DNA of 39,659 bases from Rhizorhabdus histidinilytica (GTDB lineage: Bacteria; Pseudomonadota; Alphaproteobacteria; Sphingomonadales; Sphingomonadaceae). Made by a program: the position numbers and the translations under genes. Numbering within the stretch: the stretch's first letter is position 1; every line of letters starts with the position of its first letter. Shown here in pieces: positions 38,164-39,659 of the stretch. The stretch covers positions 1-39,659 of the forward strand of contig NZ_FUYM01000021.1 of NCBI RefSeq assembly GCF_900167915.1, given 5' to 3'. Below the pieces are notes generated by a model that made no database searches, was not told where the DNA came from, and saw only the letters and a program-made list of their open reading frames with translations.

Positions 38164-39659
38164 ATGGCCGACAACCTCTATCCCGTGCCCGCCAGCTGGG
38201 CGGCCAAGAGCCGGATGACCGCCGCCGAGCGCGCCGCCGACCATGGCTTCTCGCTCGCGTCGCCGGAGCGCTACTGGCTCGACCGTGCCGGGCGGCTCGA
38301 CTGGTTCCGCTTCCCGACCAAGGCCGACGAGAGCAGCTTCGACGAGGCGGATTTCCAGGTGAAGTGGTTCGCCGATGGCGAGCTCAACGTGTCGGTCAAC
38401 TGCATCGACCGGCACCTGGCCGAGCATGGCGACCAGGTCGCGATCGTCTGGGAGCCCGACGACCCGGCCGAGGCGCCGCGCCGTTTCACCTATGCCCAGT
38501 TGCATGAGGAGGTCTGCCGCCTCGCCAATGTCTTGAAGGCCCATGGCGTGAAGAAGGGGCATCGGGTCACCATCTACCTGCCGATGATCCCGGAGGCGGC
38601 GTTCGCGCTGCTCGCCTGCGCGCGGATCGGGGCGATCCACTCGGTGGTGTTCGGCGGCTTCTCCCCCGATGCGCTGGCCGGGCGCATCCAGGATTGCGAC
38701 AGCAGCGTCGTCATCACCGCCGACCATGGCCGGCGCGGCGGCAAGCTCGTCCCTCTCAAGGCCAATGTCGACGAGGCGCTGAAGCAATGCACCAGCGTCG
38801 AGACGGTCGTCGTCGTTCGCGCGACGGACGGTGCGGTCGAGATGGTGCCAGGCCGCGACGTCTGGCTGGATGAAGCCATCCGACATGTGGCGGCGGACTG
38901 CCCGCCTGAGCGCATGAATGCGGAGGACCCGCTGTTCATCCTCTACACGAGCGGGTCGACCGGCAAGCCCAAGGGCGTCGTGCACACGACCGGCGGCTAT
39001 CTGCTGTGGGCGAGCCTGACCCATGAGCTGTGCTTCGACTATCGACGCGGCGACGTCTTCTGGTGCTCGGCCGATATTGGCTGGGTCACCGGCCACAGCT
39101 ATATCGTCTACGGCCCGCTCGCCAACGGCGCGACGACATTGATCTACGAAGGCGTGCCCAACTGGCCGAGCCCGAGCCGGATGTGGGAGGTGGTCGACCG
39201 ACACGGCGTCCACACGCTGTTCACCGCGCCGACCGCGCTGCGCGCGCTGATGCGCGAAGGTGATGATTTTGTTGCCGGAACCTCGCGCAAATCCCTGAGA
39301 TTGCTGGGGACGGTTGGCGAACCGATCAACCCCGAGGCATGGCGCTGGTATCATGAAGTGGTCGGTGAGGGACGCTGCCCGATCATCGACACTTGGTGGC
39401 AGACCGAAACGGGGGCGGCGATGATCGCGCCGATGCCGGGGGCGACCGCACTGAAACCGGGCAGCGCCACGCTGCCGATGCCGGGCGTCGCGCCTGAGCT
39501 GGTCGACGCCGAGGGACGACCGGTCGAGGGGACGGGCGAGGGCAATCTGTGCATCGCGCGGAGTTGGCCGGGGCAGATGCGCACCGTGTGGGGCGACCAT
39601 GCCCGCTTCTTCCAGACCTATTTCTCGACCTATCCCGGCAAATATTTCACCGGCGACGG
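38164..39659 (+). CDS. acs: Acetyl-CoA synthetase, 3' end beyond the window
   Basis: This is an AMP-forming acetyl-CoA synthetase, converting acetate, ATP and CoA to acetyl-CoA in the cytosol. It starts [18 protein letters not shown] with [10 protein letters not shown] soon after. The nucleotide-binding loop [22 protein letters not shown], the [23 protein letters not shown] block, the acyl-pocket region [13 protein letters not shown] and [13 protein letters not shown] are all conserved. The 498 codons seen are about three quarters of the usual 640-660. The C-terminal domain with the regulatory acetylatable Lys is outside the window. It lies eight bases after TonB receptor 3 and probably shares its transcript. 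It completes the alcohol to aldehyde to acid to acyl-CoA route encoded in this locus. Confidence 0.95.
   Translation, partial: MADNLYPVPASWAAKSRMTAAERAADHGFSLASPERYWLDRAGRLDWFRFPTKADESSFDEADFQVKWFADGELNVSVNCIDRHLAEHGDQVAIVWEPDDPAEAPRRFTYAQLHEEVCRLANVLKAHGVKKGHRVTIYLPMIPEAAFALLACARIGAIHSVVFGGFSPDALAGRIQDCDSSVVITADHGRRGGKLVPLKANVDEALKQCTSVETVVVVRATDGAVEMVPGRDVWLDEAIRHVAADCPPERMNAEDPLFILYTSGSTGKPKGVVHTTGGYLLWASLTHELCFDYRRGDVFWCSADIGWVTGHSYIVYGPLANGATTLIYEGVPNWPSPSRMWEVVDRHGVHTLFTAPTALRALMREGDDFVAGTSRKSLRLLGTVGEPINPEAWRWYHEVVGEGRCPIIDTWWQTETGAAMIAPMPGATALKPGSATLPMPGVAPELVDAEGRPVEGTGEGNLCIARSWPGQMRTVWGDHARFFQTYFSTYPGKYFTGD

Noticed and set aside
1-39659. tRNA or rRNA genes, CRISPR arrays, insertion sequences or prophage genes
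   Set aside because: No cloverleaf with a GTTCGANTC-type T loop, no regularly spaced repeats, and no transposase or integrase motifs were found on reading the window.

Overview
The window looks like part of a sphingomonad (Alphaproteobacteria, Sphingomonadales) chromosome. It is GC-rich with dense ATGA-overlapped operons and three TonB-dependent receptors with typical VVTA/VVQG TonB boxes. The gene families present (DMFase-like hydrolases, an MFS carrier beside a receptor, a PQQ-dehydrogenase locus) are common in that group. No rRNA, tRNA, CRISPR array or insertion sequence was seen. Both ends cut genes: a minus-strand gene start at 1-61 and an acetyl-CoA synthetase at the right.

Region A (about 500-14220, plus strand) looks like a catabolic island. 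It holds a TIGR04076 protein, an aldo/keto reductase, two paralogous large proteins related to the iron-dependent N,N-dimethylformamidase large subunit, two paralogous TonB receptors, a small SRPBCC protein and two MFS carriers. The hydrolase and receptor have been duplicated as a pair. Both hydrolases keep tyrosines and an HPE motif at the spacing of the known iron site, but no small subunit is visible. The likely role is uptake and hydrolysis of an unknown amide-like compound.

Region B (14295-18755) is a sulfur or organosulfur module. It has a luciferase-like flavin monooxygenase, a thiol dioxygenase of the 3-mercaptopropionate type (Gln in place of the cysteine dioxygenase Arg), a three-domain rhodanese with a single active-site Cys, and an NtaA/DmoA-type monooxygenase. 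Repeated CTTATC/GATAAG half-sites precede the dioxygenase.

Region C (18780 to the right end) is an alcohol-oxidation regulon like the Pseudomonas exa locus. It has a PQQ alcohol dehydrogenase with the lanthanide-type Asp pair, a MoxJ/XoxJ-like binding protein, a cytochrome c, a PQQ-associated beta-propeller, a porin, a TonB receptor, an ExaC-type aldehyde dehydrogenase with a DUF779 partner, and acetyl-CoA synthetase. Together these give alcohol to aldehyde to acid to acyl-CoA. Regulation would come from a FIST protein/hybrid histidine kinase pair (NosP/NahK-ErcS type) and a NarL-type response regulator. The main new observation is a conserved 16-bp element, G-A-M-C-Y-A-A-R-G-B-C-C-A-A-T-K, in the same orientation 61-77 bases upstream of five transcription units of this regulon (aldehyde dehydrogenase, PQQ dehydrogenase, cytochrome c, porin, TonB receptor). 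A separate five-gene operon (25738-29588) with its own GlxA/AraC-type regulator sits inside this locus.
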